Shown here one piece after another: positions 1 through 8,631 of a stretch of 64,000 nucleotides of DNA. A model generated the notes under the pieces. The model was not told the origin of the DNA. It searched no databases and saw nothing but the letters and a program-made list of their open reading frames with translations. Every line of letters starts with the position of its first letter. Within the stretch, counting starts at the first letter, position 1. Position numbers and translations under genes: made by a program. This DNA comes from Chryseobacterium indologenes (lineage in GTDB: Bacteria; Bacteroidota; Bacteroidia; Flavobacteriales; Weeksellaceae): assembly GCF_002025665.1 (NCBI RefSeq), contig NZ_CP018786.1, positions 1,488,001 through 1,552,000 on the forward strand. Reading direction: 5' to 3'.

Positions 1-1791
1 GTCAAAACGCAAGTAATCAGGACCTACATAAGAACCTTTCTGCTCTACGTGAGTTCCTAAAACATCTCTTAAAGCTTCATGCAAAAGGTGAGTCACAGAG
101 TGGTTAGCCTGAGAATTCTTTCTGTCAGAAGCATTTACTTTCGCATAGAAAACAGCACCTGCATCCTTTGGAAGTCCACTGATCAATGAAATAATCAATC
201 CGTTTTCTTTTTTAGTTTCCAGTACTTCAAAGCTTTCAACAGCATTTTCAAGAACACCTTTATCTCCAACCTGTCCACCTCCTTCAGGATAGAAAGGAGA
301 GTTGCTTAATACCACCTGGTAAAATTCTCCGTCTTTGTTTTCTACCTTTCTGTATCTTGTAATATAGGTTTCAGATTCAATCTGGTCATATCCTACAAAT
401 GTTTCAGGTTTTGATTCAAGGTTTACCCAGTCATATACTTTCTGAGCAGAATCAGCTTTTGAACGAAGCTTTTGTTTCTCCATTTCAGCTTTGAAACCTG
501 CTTCATCAATCGTTAATCCTTTTTCTTCAGCAATAATTCTTGTTAAATCATCAGGGAAACCATAAGTATCATACAATTCAAAAACTTCTTCGCTAGGTAA
601 TACTTTCTGATTATCTGCAATAGTCTGCTGGATTAGTTTTTCTACTCTGATCAGACCATTTTCAATTGTTTTTAAGAATGAATCTTCTTCACTTTTGATC
701 ACTTCAGCAACCAGTTTTCCTTGTTTTTCAAGTTCCGGGAAGAAAGCTCCCATTTGTTCCTGCAGAACAGCAACCAATTTGTAAAGGAAAGGTTCTTTCA
801 TTCCTAAGAATCGGTAAGAATAAGAAATTCCTCTTCTTAAAATCCTTCTAATTACATAACCTGCACCTCCATTGGATGGTAATTGTCCGTCTGCAATAGC
901 AAAAGAAACTGCTCTGATGTGGTCTACCACAACACGGATGGCAATATCTTTTTCGTCTTCTAAAATTCCCGTATATTTTTTACCTGAAAGTTCTTCAACT
1001 TTAGAAATAAGCGGAGTGAAAACATCGGTATCATAGTTGGAAGACTTCCCTTGAAGTGCCATACACAGACGCTCAAAACCCATTCCCGTATCTACGTGCT
1101 GAGCAGGAAGTTTCTCTAAAGATTTATCTGCCTTTCTGTTGAATTCCATGAAAACCAGATTCCATACTTCCACAACTTGCGGATGGTCGTTATTTACCAA
1201 CTCAAGTCCTGAAATTTTAGCCTTCTCTTCCGGTGTTCTCAAGTCAACATGGATTTCTGAACACGGTCCGCATGGTCCGCTTTCACCCATTTCCCAGAAG
1301 TTATCTTTTTTATTTCCGTTGATGATTCTGTCCTCTGAAATGTGAGATTTCCAGAAGTCATAAGCATCCTGGTCTCTTTCCAGATTTTCTGAAGCATCCC
1401 CTTCAAAAATCGTTACGTATAAATTTTCTTTTGGAATTCCGTATACTTCAGTCAGTAATTCCCAGGCAAAAGCAATAGCCTCTTTTTTGAAGTAATCCCC
1501 GAAAGACCAGTTTCCCAACATTTCAAACATAGTATGGTGGTAAGTATCTCTACCTACATCATCCAGGTCATTGTGCTTCCCGGAAACTCTCAGACACTTT
1601 TGGGTATCGGCAATTCTAGGGGCGGTAGGTGTTTTGTAGCCAAGGAAGAAATCCTTGAACTGCGTCATTCCGGAGTTGGAAAACATAAGGGTAGGGTCGT
1701 CTTTCAGCACAATAGGAGCTGAAGGAACGATCAAGTGCTCCTTACTTTTAAAATAATCTAAAAATTTTTGACGTATCTCTTGTGATGTCAT
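1..1791 (-). CDS. alaS: Alanine--tRNA ligase (5' part; C-terminus beyond the window)
   Basis: This enzyme charges tRNA-Ala with alanine in the cytoplasm. About 597 N-terminal residues are present of the roughly 870 usual for the family; the gene runs off the left edge. The class II catalytic core is visible (GMTQFKDFF near residue 41, then [16 protein letters not shown]). The start of the editing domain follows, with NHSVTHLLH giving the HxxxH zinc-binding motif. The chosen ATG (complement of 1789-1791) begins [10 protein letters not shown], the usual start of the family. A candidate promoter box lies 45 bases upstream. The gene is divergent from the ECF sigma gene. Identity is certain; only the tail is missing. 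Confidence 0.97.
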   Translation of the reverse strand, partial: MTSQEIRQKFLDYFKSKEHLIVPSAPIVLKDDPTLMFSNSGMTQFKDFFLGYKTPTAPRIADTQKCLRVSGKHNDLDDVGRDTYHHTMFEMLGNWSFGDYFKKEAIAFAWELLTEVYGIPKENLYVTIFEGDASENLERDQDAYDFWKSHISEDRIINGNKKDNFWEMGESGPCGPCSEIHVDLRTPEEKAKISGLELVNNDHPQVVEVWNLVFMEFNRKADKSLEKLPAQHVDTGMGFERLCMALQGKSSNYDTDVFTPLISKVEELSGKKYTGILEDEKDIAIRVVVDHIRAVSFAIADGQLPSNGGAGYVIRRILRRGISYSYRFLGMKEPFLYKLVAVLQEQMGAFFPELEKQGKLVAEVIKSEEDSFLKTIENGLIRVEKLIQQTIADNQKVLPSEEVFELYDTYGFPDDLTRIIAEEKGLTIDEAGFKAEMEKQKLRSKADSAQKVYDWVNLESKPETFVGYDQIESETYITRYRKVENKDGEFYQVVLSNSPFYPEGGGQVGDKGVLENAVESFEVLETKKENGLIISLISGLPKDAGAVFYAKVNASDRKNSQANHSVTHLLHEALRDVLGTHVEQKGSYVGPDYLRFD

Positions 1792-1835
1792 AGTATTGCT
1801 TTTGCTTTTTTAAATATCAAATTTTTGATAAGATG

Positions 1836-1843
1836 CAAATTTA
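1836..1843 (-). promoter_or_regulatory. Candidate -7 box of the alaS promoter
   Basis: On the minus strand this reads TAAATTTG, matching the Bacteroidota -7 consensus TAnnTTTG, 45 bases before the alaS start. No good -33 TTTG is visible at the expected distance, so this is a weak call. Confidence 0.35.
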
Positions 1844-1991
1844 AGATTTTTAAGCGATTTGTAATAATTTTATGCTATGTTTTGAATGATAACGAGTTTA
1901 GCTAATGGATGTGTGGTAATTCTAAGTTTTCAAAACCTAGAAGGTTTGTAATGGCAGTTTTGTAATGACTGTAATCAAATAATAATCTATC

Positions 1992-1999
1992 TAATTTTG
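1992..1999 (+). promoter_or_regulatory. Candidate -7 box upstream of the ECF sigma gene
   Basis: TAATTTTG matches TAnnTTTG and lies about 60 bases before the preferred ATG of the sigma gene. The nearest upstream TTTG is about 29 bases away, too far for a standard -33 element. Confidence 0.35.
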
Positions 2000-2060
2000 T
2001 AATTTCCCATTTAACTTCCTACCTTCGTTGCGATCTGAAAAAAGACAAAAAACACTTCCA

Positions 2061-2615
2061 ATGACTAAAGATGAAGAATTGAAAAACTGGATAGAACAAT
2101 ATTCAGGACCGCTTTTGAAGCGGGCACTGTACGTTCTTTCAAATAAAGAAGATGCACAGGATGTGGTTCAGGAAGTTTTTCTTGCAGCTTACTCAGCTTA
2201 TGATTCTTTTGAAGGGAAAAGTCAGGCATTGACCTGGCTGATGGGTATTCTGAACAGGAAAGTTGCAGATTTTTACAGGAAAAAATATAAATCTGAACCG
2301 AATATCAGGCTCGATCATTTTTTTGATGAAACAGGATCCTGGAAAAATAATGATGTTTTAAATGACTGGAATGTCTCAGGGGATGGAGATGAGCTTTTAG
2401 ACAGTGCAGACTTTAATAAAACATTGGAGGAATGTATCGAAGAATTGCCCTCCAGATGGAAGATCCTGCTTAAAATGTATTATATCGAAGAAAAAAAAGC
2501 ACCGGAAGTCAGTCAGGAATTAAAAGTTTCTACGACTAATCTTTGGAAGATTTTGCAAAGAAGCCGAATGCAGTTGAGAGAATGTCTGGAGTTTAACTGG
2601 TTTTCAAAATCATAA
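2061..2615 (+). CDS. ECF-type RNA polymerase sigma-70 family sigma factor
   Basis: A 184-residue sigma factor that would direct RNA polymerase to a small stress regulon. Sigma region 2 is seen near the N-terminus (NKEDAQDVVQEVFLAAY, then TWLMGILNRKVADFYRKK). Region 4 is a C-terminal helix-turn-helix (EELPSRWKILLKMYYIEEKKAPEVSQEL). An in-frame TTG at 2028 would add 11 residues, but the ATG at 2061 gives the usual N-terminus and I prefer it. It lies 5 bases before a small zinc anti-sigma-like gene, the typical pairing for ECF factors. The next genes, DUF417 and msrAB, suggest the regulon concerns oxidative damage; that part is inference. Confidence 0.93.
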   Translation: MTKDEELKNWIEQYSGPLLKRALYVLSNKEDAQDVVQEVFLAAYSAYDSFEGKSQALTWLMGILNRKVADFYRKKYKSEPNIRLDHFFDETGSWKNNDVLNDWNVSGDGDELLDSADFNKTLEECIEELPSRWKILLKMYYIEEKKAPEVSQELKVSTTNLWKILQRSRMQLRECLEFNWFSKS

Positions 2616-2620
2616 GAGAA

Positions 2621-2890
2621 ATGATAAGAAGAATACTACATAAATTATTTTTACCATGCAGTGAAGCTACTTTACTGATGGAAAAAAGGAACGCCCAATC
2701 CATTTCTTCCAGAGAAAACAGGATGCTGAGCATGCACCTGATGATCTGCAAATGGTGCAGAATGTACAATGAAAAGCTGGCACTTCTGGATAAAGTGTTT
2801 AAAAAGAAATTTTCTGAAGAGAAAACCGAAATTAATGATTCTGAAATTCAGGACTTTAAAAACAAAATGATCGATAAATTAAATTTCTAA
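2621..2890 (+). CDS. Small soluble zinc-binding anti-sigma-factor-like protein (ZAS type)
   Basis: An 89-residue protein directly after the sigma gene. It carries the ligand set of zinc-binding anti-sigma domains: Cys13, then His39-x3-Cys43-x2-Cys46 (HLMICKWC). Unlike many anti-sigma factors it has no transmembrane segment, so it should act in the cytoplasm. Soluble ZAS proteins such as RsrA release their sigma factor when the zinc thiols are oxidised, and the neighbouring methionine sulfoxide reductase fits such a redox role. Partnership with the adjacent sigma factor is inferred from position and motif. The C-terminus is charged and lacks a recognisable sensor domain. Confidence 0.8.
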   Translation: MIRRILHKLFLPCSEATLLMEKRNAQSISSRENRMLSMHLMICKWCRMYNEKLALLDKVFKKKFSEEKTEINDSEIQDFKNKMIDKLNF

Positions 2891-2899
2891 AAAAATTTC

Positions 2900-2935
2900 T
2901 GTCAGGATTTTAAAAATGCTCCGACTATACTTTTG
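2900..2935 (+). promoter_or_regulatory. Candidate promoter of the DUF417-msrAB operon (ECF-like boxes and a -7 box)
   Basis: The 80-base gap before the DUF417 gene holds TGTCAGG (2900-2906), then 15 bases, then CGACTA (2922-2927). This arrangement resembles ECF promoters, with a -35-like TGT element and a CGAC-type -10 element. It overlaps TACTTTTG (2928-2935), which matches the housekeeping TAnnTTTG box. Either reading is possible. The ECF reading would make DUF417-msrAB a target of the adjacent sigma factor. Confidence 0.4.
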
Positions 2936-2970
2936 AAAACAATAAAGTATTCATTTAAAATCTTAAAAAT

Positions 2971-3414
2971 ATGGTCGGAACAGTACAGGAATCTAAAAAT
3001 CAATTAACCCGAATCGGGTATTATATCTCGCTTTTCGGAGCAGCACTTATTTTACTGTGGATTGGCATCTTCAAATTTACCCCTACAGAAGCCGCTGCGA
3101 TAAAACCTTTGGTGGAAAACCATTTCTTAACTTTTTTCGTATATAAGATTATGAGCGTCCAGGCAGTGTCAAATCTTATCGGAACGATAGAAATTATCAT
3201 TGCATTACTCCTGATATTTAGTGCGAAATTTGCTGTATTAAAAAAGTATGCAGGGATAGGAATGATGGTAACTTTTCTAGTAACATTAAGCTATTTATTT
3301 ACAACACCGGGAATATGGAAAATAGTGGACGGAGTGCCTGTGACGGATTTCTTTATTTTAAAAGATCTCATGCTTTTAGGATTTGGATTCATGATCGTTC
3401 AAAATAATAAGTAA
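2971..3414 (+). CDS. DUF417 family (YkgB/RclC-like) inner-membrane protein
   Basis: A 147-residue protein with about four membrane segments. The patterns [15 protein letters not shown] near the N-terminus, a long middle helix, [10 protein letters not shown] and [15 protein letters not shown] match DUF417, the family of E. coli RclC (YkgB). RclC belongs to a regulon that protects against reactive chlorine; its biochemical activity is not settled. The stop codon overlaps the msrAB start by one base (TAATG), so the two are translationally coupled. Coupling to a methionine sulfoxide reductase strongly suggests a shared role in resisting oxidants such as HOCl. Confidence 0.88.
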   Translation: MVGTVQESKNQLTRIGYYISLFGAALILLWIGIFKFTPTEAAAIKPLVENHFLTFFVYKIMSVQAVSNLIGTIEIIIALLLIFSAKFAVLKKYAGIGMMVTFLVTLSYLFTTPGIWKIVDGVPVTDFFILKDLMLLGFGFMIVQNNK

Positions 3415-4529
3415 TGAAAAAAAAGGTAAATATGAAAAATATATTCATTGTACTCGGAATCATTCTGGGTATAGCAGTATTTGCTGCGGGATCAGGGCTT
3501 TTTAAGAAAACTAAGCCTAATGTAGTGGAAATTAAAAAAGAAAATGAGAAAATTATGGATAACAAAAACGTTAGAGAGATTTATTTTGCAGGTGGATGTT
3601 TCTGGGGAACAGAACATTTTTTTCAACAAATTCGTGGTGTTGTAGGAACAGAAGTGGGTTATGCCAACGGAAATACCCAAAATCCTACGTATGAAGAGGT
3701 GGTAAGCCATACAACAGGTTTTGCAGAAACCGTAAAAGTAAAATATGATCCTGAACAGGTAGATCTGAAACTGTTGATTGATTTATATTTTAAAACTATT
3801 GATCCTACAAGCAAAGATCAGCAGGGAAATGACAGAGGAAACCAATACAGAACGGGAATCTATTTCACCAATAAAACAGATGAAGCTGTGGTAAAAGATG
3901 AAGTTCTGAAACTGGCAAAAAATTATAACAAGCCATTGCTTGTAGAAACAATTCCATTGAAAAATTTCTACAAAGCAGAAGATTATCATCAGGATTATCT
4001 GGATAAAAATCCAGGCGGATATTGTCACATTGAACCAGGACTTTTTGAAATGGCGAAAAAAGCCAATCCGCTTCCAAAACCAGCTTATCATAAACAGGAT
4101 AAAAAAGTTTTAAAGGAAAAACTGACTGCAGAGCAATATAATGTCACTCAGGAAAACGGTACAGAAAGACCTTTCCAGAATGAATACTGGAATGAAACCC
4201 GTGAAGGAATTTATGTAGATATTACCACCGGAGAACCTTTGTTTATTTCTACTGATAAATTTGAATCCGGATGTGGATGGCCAAGTTTCTCAAAACCTAT
4301 TACAAAGGCTTTGATTGACGAAAAACTGGATCGTACCCATGGTATGGATAGAGTAGAAGTAAGAAGTAAAACAGGTGATGCCCATTTGGGACATGTCTTT
4401 ACAGATGGACCGCAGGATAAAGGAGGACTTCGCTACTGTATCAACAGTGCTTCGCTGAAATTTATTCCTAAAGCCGAAATGGAAAGTAAAGGATACGGAA
4501 AATATCTTCCGTTGTTAGATAAAAAGTAA
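3414..4529 (+). CDS. msrAB: Membrane-anchored bifunctional methionine sulfoxide reductase MsrA-MsrB
   Basis: A 371-residue fusion that reduces both S- and R-methionine sulfoxide in proteins. A hydrophobic segment at residues 8-27 without a lipobox suggests a membrane anchor or export, so it probably works in the periplasm. The MsrA domain starts near residue 54 with the nucleophile Cys62 in GGCFWG. The MsrB domain occupies about 230-360, with CGWPSF at 287-292 and the nucleophile Cys342 in [11 protein letters not shown]. The two CxxC zinc pairs of many MsrB proteins are absent ([11 protein letters not shown] and [11 protein letters not shown] stand in their place). Cys287 is a plausible resolving cysteine. 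An in-frame ATG at 3432 is an alternative start. Confidence 0.96.
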   Translation: MKKKVNMKNIFIVLGIILGIAVFAAGSGLFKKTKPNVVEIKKENEKIMDNKNVREIYFAGGCFWGTEHFFQQIRGVVGTEVGYANGNTQNPTYEEVVSHTTGFAETVKVKYDPEQVDLKLLIDLYFKTIDPTSKDQQGNDRGNQYRTGIYFTNKTDEAVVKDEVLKLAKNYNKPLLVETIPLKNFYKAEDYHQDYLDKNPGGYCHIEPGLFEMAKKANPLPKPAYHKQDKKVLKEKLTAEQYNVTQENGTERPFQNEYWNETREGIYVDITTGEPLFISTDKFESGCGWPSFSKPITKALIDEKLDRTHGMDRVEVRSKTGDAHLGHVFTDGPQDKGGLRYCINSASLKFIPKAEMESKGYGKYLPLLDKK

Positions 4530-4538
4530 TGTGAAAGG

Positions 4539-4568
4539 AAGGCTGCCCAATGGCAGCCTTTTATTTTT
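4539..4568. terminator. Bidirectional hairpin terminator between msrAB and the convergent membrane protein
   Basis: A perfect 9-bp stem (AAGGCTGCC / GGCAGCCTT) with loop CAAT is followed by a T-rich run. It lies between two convergent genes and can serve both. Confidence 0.85.
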
Positions 4569-4572
4569 AAAA

Positions 4573-5205
4573 CTAATGATGCAGCTGAAATCGTTCTTTA
4601 ATGCTGAGCATAGAAATATTCACAAATAATAGAAAGCCAAAAATCACATAAAATGACTGTTTGGGAAGATCAGGCAGATATTGTAAAGTATCGAATCCCT
4701 TATAATTGCGTTCTTCTTTAGAATAGATGGTTTCAGATTCAGTTCCACAAATATTATCATAACCTCTTTCAATTTTATTCGCGTCTTTATAAAAATGAAG
4801 TGCAAAAAAATGACCTGTTTTCTCCATATCAACACTAAATGCATCCTGTTTTGAAATTGACATAGCATCCATTAAAGCGATGAAATCCTGATAGCTATTG
4901 TTATCGTTAATGATAAATTCTATTCCAGATTTTTCCTCATTTCTTGACTGCAATTTTTTAAGTTCTGAGACATACAATTTCTGATTTTGCAGAGCCGTAT
5001 TAGGGGAGACAATTATCTTTTTATAATTCCAATTTCTGTAAGGCTCAAAAGTATTGTCAAAAGGTCTATTGGGTCTGACTTTCGACGGAAGCCCAAGATC
5101 CATTACACTATAGGGTGGGTGAACCCTCTGATTTCCATAATACCAGAATAAAACAGGAATCAGCACGGCACTGATTAATCCGGGTACGTAGAATATTTTT
5201 TTCAT
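4573..5205 (-). CDS. Hypothetical membrane protein with two transmembrane helices
   Basis: A 210-residue protein I do not recognise. It has a hydrophobic N-terminal helix (residues about 4-23, GLISAVLIPVLFWYYG) and a second near the C-terminus (about 183-200, FYVIFGFLLFVNISML). Between them lies a soluble stretch of about 150 residues with no motif I know. It lies 123 bases downstream of an ABC permease on the same strand and might be an accessory of that exporter, but the gap leaves this open. Confidence 0.7.
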   Translation of the reverse strand: MKKIFYVPGLISAVLIPVLFWYYGNQRVHPPYSVMDLGLPSKVRPNRPFDNTFEPYRNWNYKKIIVSPNTALQNQKLYVSELKKLQSRNEEKSGIEFIINDNNSYQDFIALMDAMSISKQDAFSVDMEKTGHFFALHFYKDANKIERGYDNICGTESETIYSKEERNYKGFDTLQYLPDLPKQSFYVIFGFLLFVNISMLSIKERFQLHH

Positions 5206-5328
5206 GGTTAGTTTTTGAAAAAGCAGAATGAAAATATTAAGCCAAAAAAAGTGATCCGAAACCGAACCACTTAAAAAGAATCTTTAAATATTTTAATTTT
5301 TAAATCTTTACATTCTAAATATCACCAT

Positions 5329-6174
5329 CTACCAATCCCTTTTTCTAAGAATCCAGTACGATACGAATATAAAAATAACACACCACACCAGGCAAGCGAT
5401 AAGGCTTTCTGTAGGGTAGTGGAATTCATATTTTAATCCCATCATTTTTGCCATATCCAGTCTGATCATTGGATTGGGAATAAGGTTGGACATACTTTCC
5501 AGCGGTAAAAGATGCGAAATGAAAAAATCATTCTGAAGAACCTCATTTCTTTGAGGTCCCTGCATTCCTTTTACTTTTGAATAGACTTCAAGAGCCTTTA
5601 AAATTCCCTCACCAATCCAGAAAATAAAGAGAGCAAGAAATACAAAGACAGATTTTCTCAACAAAATGGAAAGGAACATGAGGAAACAGAAGAACGTAAA
5701 TAATTTTACCAGATAATTTCCAATGAAGAAAATCTCAGCAAAAACTTTTGTAGATTCCGTTGTATTCGAATATTGATATCCCAGAAACAAAGTAATTCCC
5801 AATACAATTGCCGTTGAAACAATGGTGAAAATACTTATCGTCAGCAATTTTGAAGTGATGAATTCCTTTCTGCTTAATCCATCAATTGTATTCTGTTTGA
5901 ACATTCGGTTGCTGAATTCCTGCGAAATGGAAAAAACAATAATCAGTCCCAGGAAAATTTTCAACAAAGCAACAATCCATGTCGTAAAATTCCAGATTTC
6001 CGGGAAATTATAAATACCCTGTTCTTTTAAATTAATCGTTCCTCCGAAAATATCAAAGTCAACCAATCCAATGAAAAGCAGCGCAATAAGAATGGCGAAA
6101 TAGAGTATGGTGAAAACCTTAAACGGTTGGTAGTTCAGGTTTTTGTAGTATTCCAGTTTTAATAATTTGATCAT
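5329..6174 (-). CDS. ABC-2 type transporter permease
   Basis: A 281-residue integral membrane protein with about six hydrophobic segments (for example FTILYFAILIALLFIGL, LKIFLGLIIVFSISQEF, FLALFIFWIGEG and SLIACLVWCVIFIFVSYWIL). Topology and the motif SQEFSNRMFKQNTIDGLSR match ABC-2 permeases, which form exporters with a separate ATPase. The ATPase gene lies 2 bases upstream on the same strand, so both are cotranscribed. The substrate cannot be read from sequence; bacteriocin-immunity-like or lipid export is common in this family. Confidence 0.88.
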   Translation of the reverse strand: MIKLLKLEYYKNLNYQPFKVFTILYFAILIALLFIGLVDFDIFGGTINLKEQGIYNFPEIWNFTTWIVALLKIFLGLIIVFSISQEFSNRMFKQNTIDGLSRKEFITSKLLTISIFTIVSTAIVLGITLFLGYQYSNTTESTKVFAEIFFIGNYLVKLFTFFCFLMFLSILLRKSVFVFLALFIFWIGEGILKALEVYSKVKGMQGPQRNEVLQNDFFISHLLPLESMSNLIPNPMIRLDMAKMMGLKYEFHYPTESLIACLVWCVIFIFVSYWILRKRDW

Positions 6175-6176
6175 GA

Positions 6177-7079
6177 TTAATTAGTGTTTTTTACAAGTTC
6201 AAGGAATTGAGATTCAAGAGATAGCTTTTTCTTGGTCAAATGGGAAAGATAGATTCCTTTCTCTGCCAGTTTCTGGTTCATGGCTGAAGCAGAAACAGAA
6301 GCATCATCACGGATCTGAGCTTTGATAAGATCACCTTCCTGATTGATGGAAGAGAACCACTGAAGCTCGTTAAGAGCACTTAAAAGCAGTGTGTTATTAT
6401 CTGCTTTTAGTTCAAAATACCCATTATTGGAAGTCATTTCATCCACTCGGCCACAGTAAATAGAATTTCCTTCTTTTAATACAATGACATGGCTACAGAT
6501 TTTTTCAATTTCATCTAGAAGGTGGCTTGCAATGATAATGGTGATTCCCTGTTTGGCAATATCGCTGATGATTTCTCTGATCTGAATGATGCCTTCAGGA
6601 TCCAGCCCGTTAGTCGGTTCGTCCAATATCATTACCTCAGGATTATTCAGCATAGCAGAAGCAATAGCCAAACGTTGTTTCATTCCCAGGGAAAAGGTTT
6701 TGAAAGTATCTTTTCTCCTTTCGTACAGATTAACGGTTTTCAGAACGTCGTCAATCCTTGAATAGGGAGTATTTTTAATTTCTGCCACAATTTTAAGATT
6801 GGTCTCGGCACTTAAATAAGGATAAAAGTTAGGCTGTTCGATAATTGCTCCGATCTTTTTCAAGGTATCAGGATCAGTTCCTTTTTTGCCAAACCAAAAC
6901 CAGTCTCCGCTGGTAGGATTGATGGTTGAAAGCAGCATTCCGAAAGTAGTGGATTTCCCACTTCCGTTCGGACCTAATAGGCCATAAACATTTCCTCTTT
7001 CGACATCAAAAGAGATATTGTTGACCACAACTCTTTTGAATTTCTTCGTCAAATTTTTTACTGATAAAATCTTTTCCAT
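6177..7079 (-). CDS. ABC transporter ATP-binding protein
   Basis: A 300-residue ATPase that powers the adjacent ABC-2 permease. Walker A is GPNGSGKS at residues 36-43. The signature region FSLGMKQRLAIASAM and Walker B VMILDEPTNGLDP follow, then the switch histidine in IIIASHLLDEIE. The start chosen is the ATG giving MEKILSVKNLTKKF; a longer reading frame reaches 7190 but adds an unlikely 37-residue tail over the divergent promoter region. It faces the AAA gene divergently. Confidence 0.93.
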   Translation of the reverse strand: MEKILSVKNLTKKFKRVVVNNISFDVERGNVYGLLGPNGSGKSTTFGMLLSTINPTSGDWFWFGKKGTDPDTLKKIGAIIEQPNFYPYLSAETNLKIVAEIKNTPYSRIDDVLKTVNLYERRKDTFKTFSLGMKQRLAIASAMLNNPEVMILDEPTNGLDPEGIIQIREIISDIAKQGITIIIASHLLDEIEKICSHVIVLKEGNSIYCGRVDEMTSNNGYFELKADNNTLLLSALNELQWFSSINQEGDLIKAQIRDDASVSASAMNQKLAEKGIYLSHLTKKKLSLESQFLELVKNTN

Positions 7080-7168
7080 GTAATTTGTTTTACATAGTAG
7101 TAGTCTATATAAATTAGAGAATGTTACAGAATTATCATAAATCAATATTAATTTATGTACAAATACAT

Positions 7169-7176
7169 TAAATTTG
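7169..7176 (+). promoter_or_regulatory. Candidate -7 box of the AAA ATPase gene
   Basis: TAAATTTG matches TAnnTTTG and ends 20 bases before the ATG at 7196. No clear -33 TTTG is seen at 19-21 bases. Confidence 0.4.
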
Positions 7177-7195
7177 ATAGAATTAATCAACAGTT

Positions 7196-8554
7196 ATGAA
7201 GCTAATTGAACTGGCAGAAGAATTAAATGTATCTGCAGAAGCCATAAAACAGTTTATTCAGGATTTTGATCTTGAACTGGTAGACTGTGTCAGTACAAAT
7301 TTTGATGTAAAAGAAGATTTCGAAAAGTTTGCCCGCGAAAATGTAGATTTTTTAAGGTTATATGAAAAAGATCTTGATAAAAATAAAACACTGGAGCAGA
7401 TTGCCGAAGTCATTAAGCAGCCAAAAGATAAGGTTGAAAAGGTGATTAAAGACAATAATCTTAATATTTTCGATAATGGTTTTTTCAAATCCTCTATTTC
7501 AAGTTATGGAATTGATAATAAACTGGGAGGGAATTATCAGTTTGTCTATGATTATTTCGGACATAAAACCAGCCTTAAACAAAGAGATTTTATAGGATAC
7601 AGAGATTTGTTTTTTTATACTTCTACTGTTTTGGAACCCTTCCTTAATCCACAACAGATCAAAGATTGGGGCATCAATAAACCTGCAGGCATTATTCTCT
7701 ACGGACCTCCGGGAAGCGGGAAGATATTCTGGGCTAATAAAATTGCTGAAATCATTGGCTATCAGTTTAAAGAAGTCAAAAAGCACTATTTAGGAACTTC
7801 GTTGATTGACGGAAATGAAATCAACTTCAGTGATTTTCTGCTGAGTATGATGAAGGAAAACAAAATGCTGCTTTTCATGGATGATTTTGATGAAATTATG
7901 ATGCAGAGAAGAGCTGAAAACGATATTGCATCATGCAACCTGGAAGCTCAGGAGCTGATTCTTCATTACATCGGGAAATTTGAAAAAGAAGGTGTTCTGA
8001 TGGTAGGTTCGGCTAATTCCGTTTCAGAAATTGACGAAGAAATTCTTGCTCCGGGAAGATTTGATGTGATGATACCGATCTTTCCACCGAATGCTTCTGA
8101 GCGTTCAGAAATTATTCTTTATGCCATGACCAGAGGACTTGAGGAAGATTCTTTACTCTATAAAATACTTAAAAATAACAAAGCGGATAAAATTCCTTTC
8201 TGGCATGAAATCTCTTCAAAGATGAAAGCATTCAGCAATACGATGCTAATAGATTTTACCCAAAGCCTCAAGAAAAGGATTAAAAACCTTTACCAGAGAA
8301 CCAGAAACGAAAAACTGAAAATTGATCAGAAAATTTTAGAAAGTGCACTGAGGGATGCAGGATCAAAGCTTACTGAAGAATATCTTGATCAGGTAGCGAG
8401 ATTTCTTGCGGATGCCATTATCAATAATTTTGATGACTTTCGATTCAGAATTGAGGCATTGAAAAATGAACTGGAAACCTACAGAGTTGTTGAAGAACCG
8501 CAAAGAGCCATAGGATTCCAGCATAATGAAAATGAGGAAGTAGATAAAGGGTAG
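7196..8554 (+). CDS. AAA family ATPase with an N-terminal IF2-N-like region and altered Walker motifs
   Basis: A 452-residue protein. Residues 1-90 contain two short helical repeats (LIELAEELNVSAEAIKQFI and TLEQIAEVIKQPKDKVEKVI) that resemble the N-terminal domain of translation factor IF2. The AAA module (about 130-330) is of the FtsH/Cdc48 type. It has GPPGSGK-I at 170-177, LLFMDD at 225-230, Asn274 in VGSANS and the arginine-finger-like Arg288 in APGRFD. Two usually essential residues differ: the Ser/Thr after the Walker A lysine is Ile177, and the Walker B glutamate is Asp230. No protease domain follows; about 120 helical residues end the protein. It may bind ATP but hydrolyse it poorly. 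Its target is unknown. Confidence 0.85.
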   Translation: MKLIELAEELNVSAEAIKQFIQDFDLELVDCVSTNFDVKEDFEKFARENVDFLRLYEKDLDKNKTLEQIAEVIKQPKDKVEKVIKDNNLNIFDNGFFKSSISSYGIDNKLGGNYQFVYDYFGHKTSLKQRDFIGYRDLFFYTSTVLEPFLNPQQIKDWGINKPAGIILYGPPGSGKIFWANKIAEIIGYQFKEVKKHYLGTSLIDGNEINFSDFLLSMMKENKMLLFMDDFDEIMMQRRAENDIASCNLEAQELILHYIGKFEKEGVLMVGSANSVSEIDEEILAPGRFDVMIPIFPPNASERSEIILYAMTRGLEEDSLLYKILKNNKADKIPFWHEISSKMKAFSNTMLIDFTQSLKKRIKNLYQRTRNEKLKIDQKILESALRDAGSKLTEEYLDQVARFLADAIINNFDDFRFRIEALKNELETYRVVEEPQRAIGFQHNENEEVDKG

Positions 8555-8631
8555 ACTGTTTAAAATTCAAGGTTTAAAGTTTAAGGCTTTATAAAAATTA
8601 CTCATCACTCATTACTTATTACTCATTATTT

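Noticed and set aside
1139..1345. Plus-strand frame inside alaS
   Set aside because: It is a shadow of the alaS coding sequence with no promoter or start context.
2028..2060. TTG start extending the sigma factor by 11 residues
   Set aside because: The added residues are basic and not part of the sigma fold; the ATG at 2061 gives the usual beginning.
7080..7190. Extended N-terminus of the ABC ATPase up to 7190
   Set aside because: The extra 37 residues do not match ABC ATPases and would cover the divergent promoter region.
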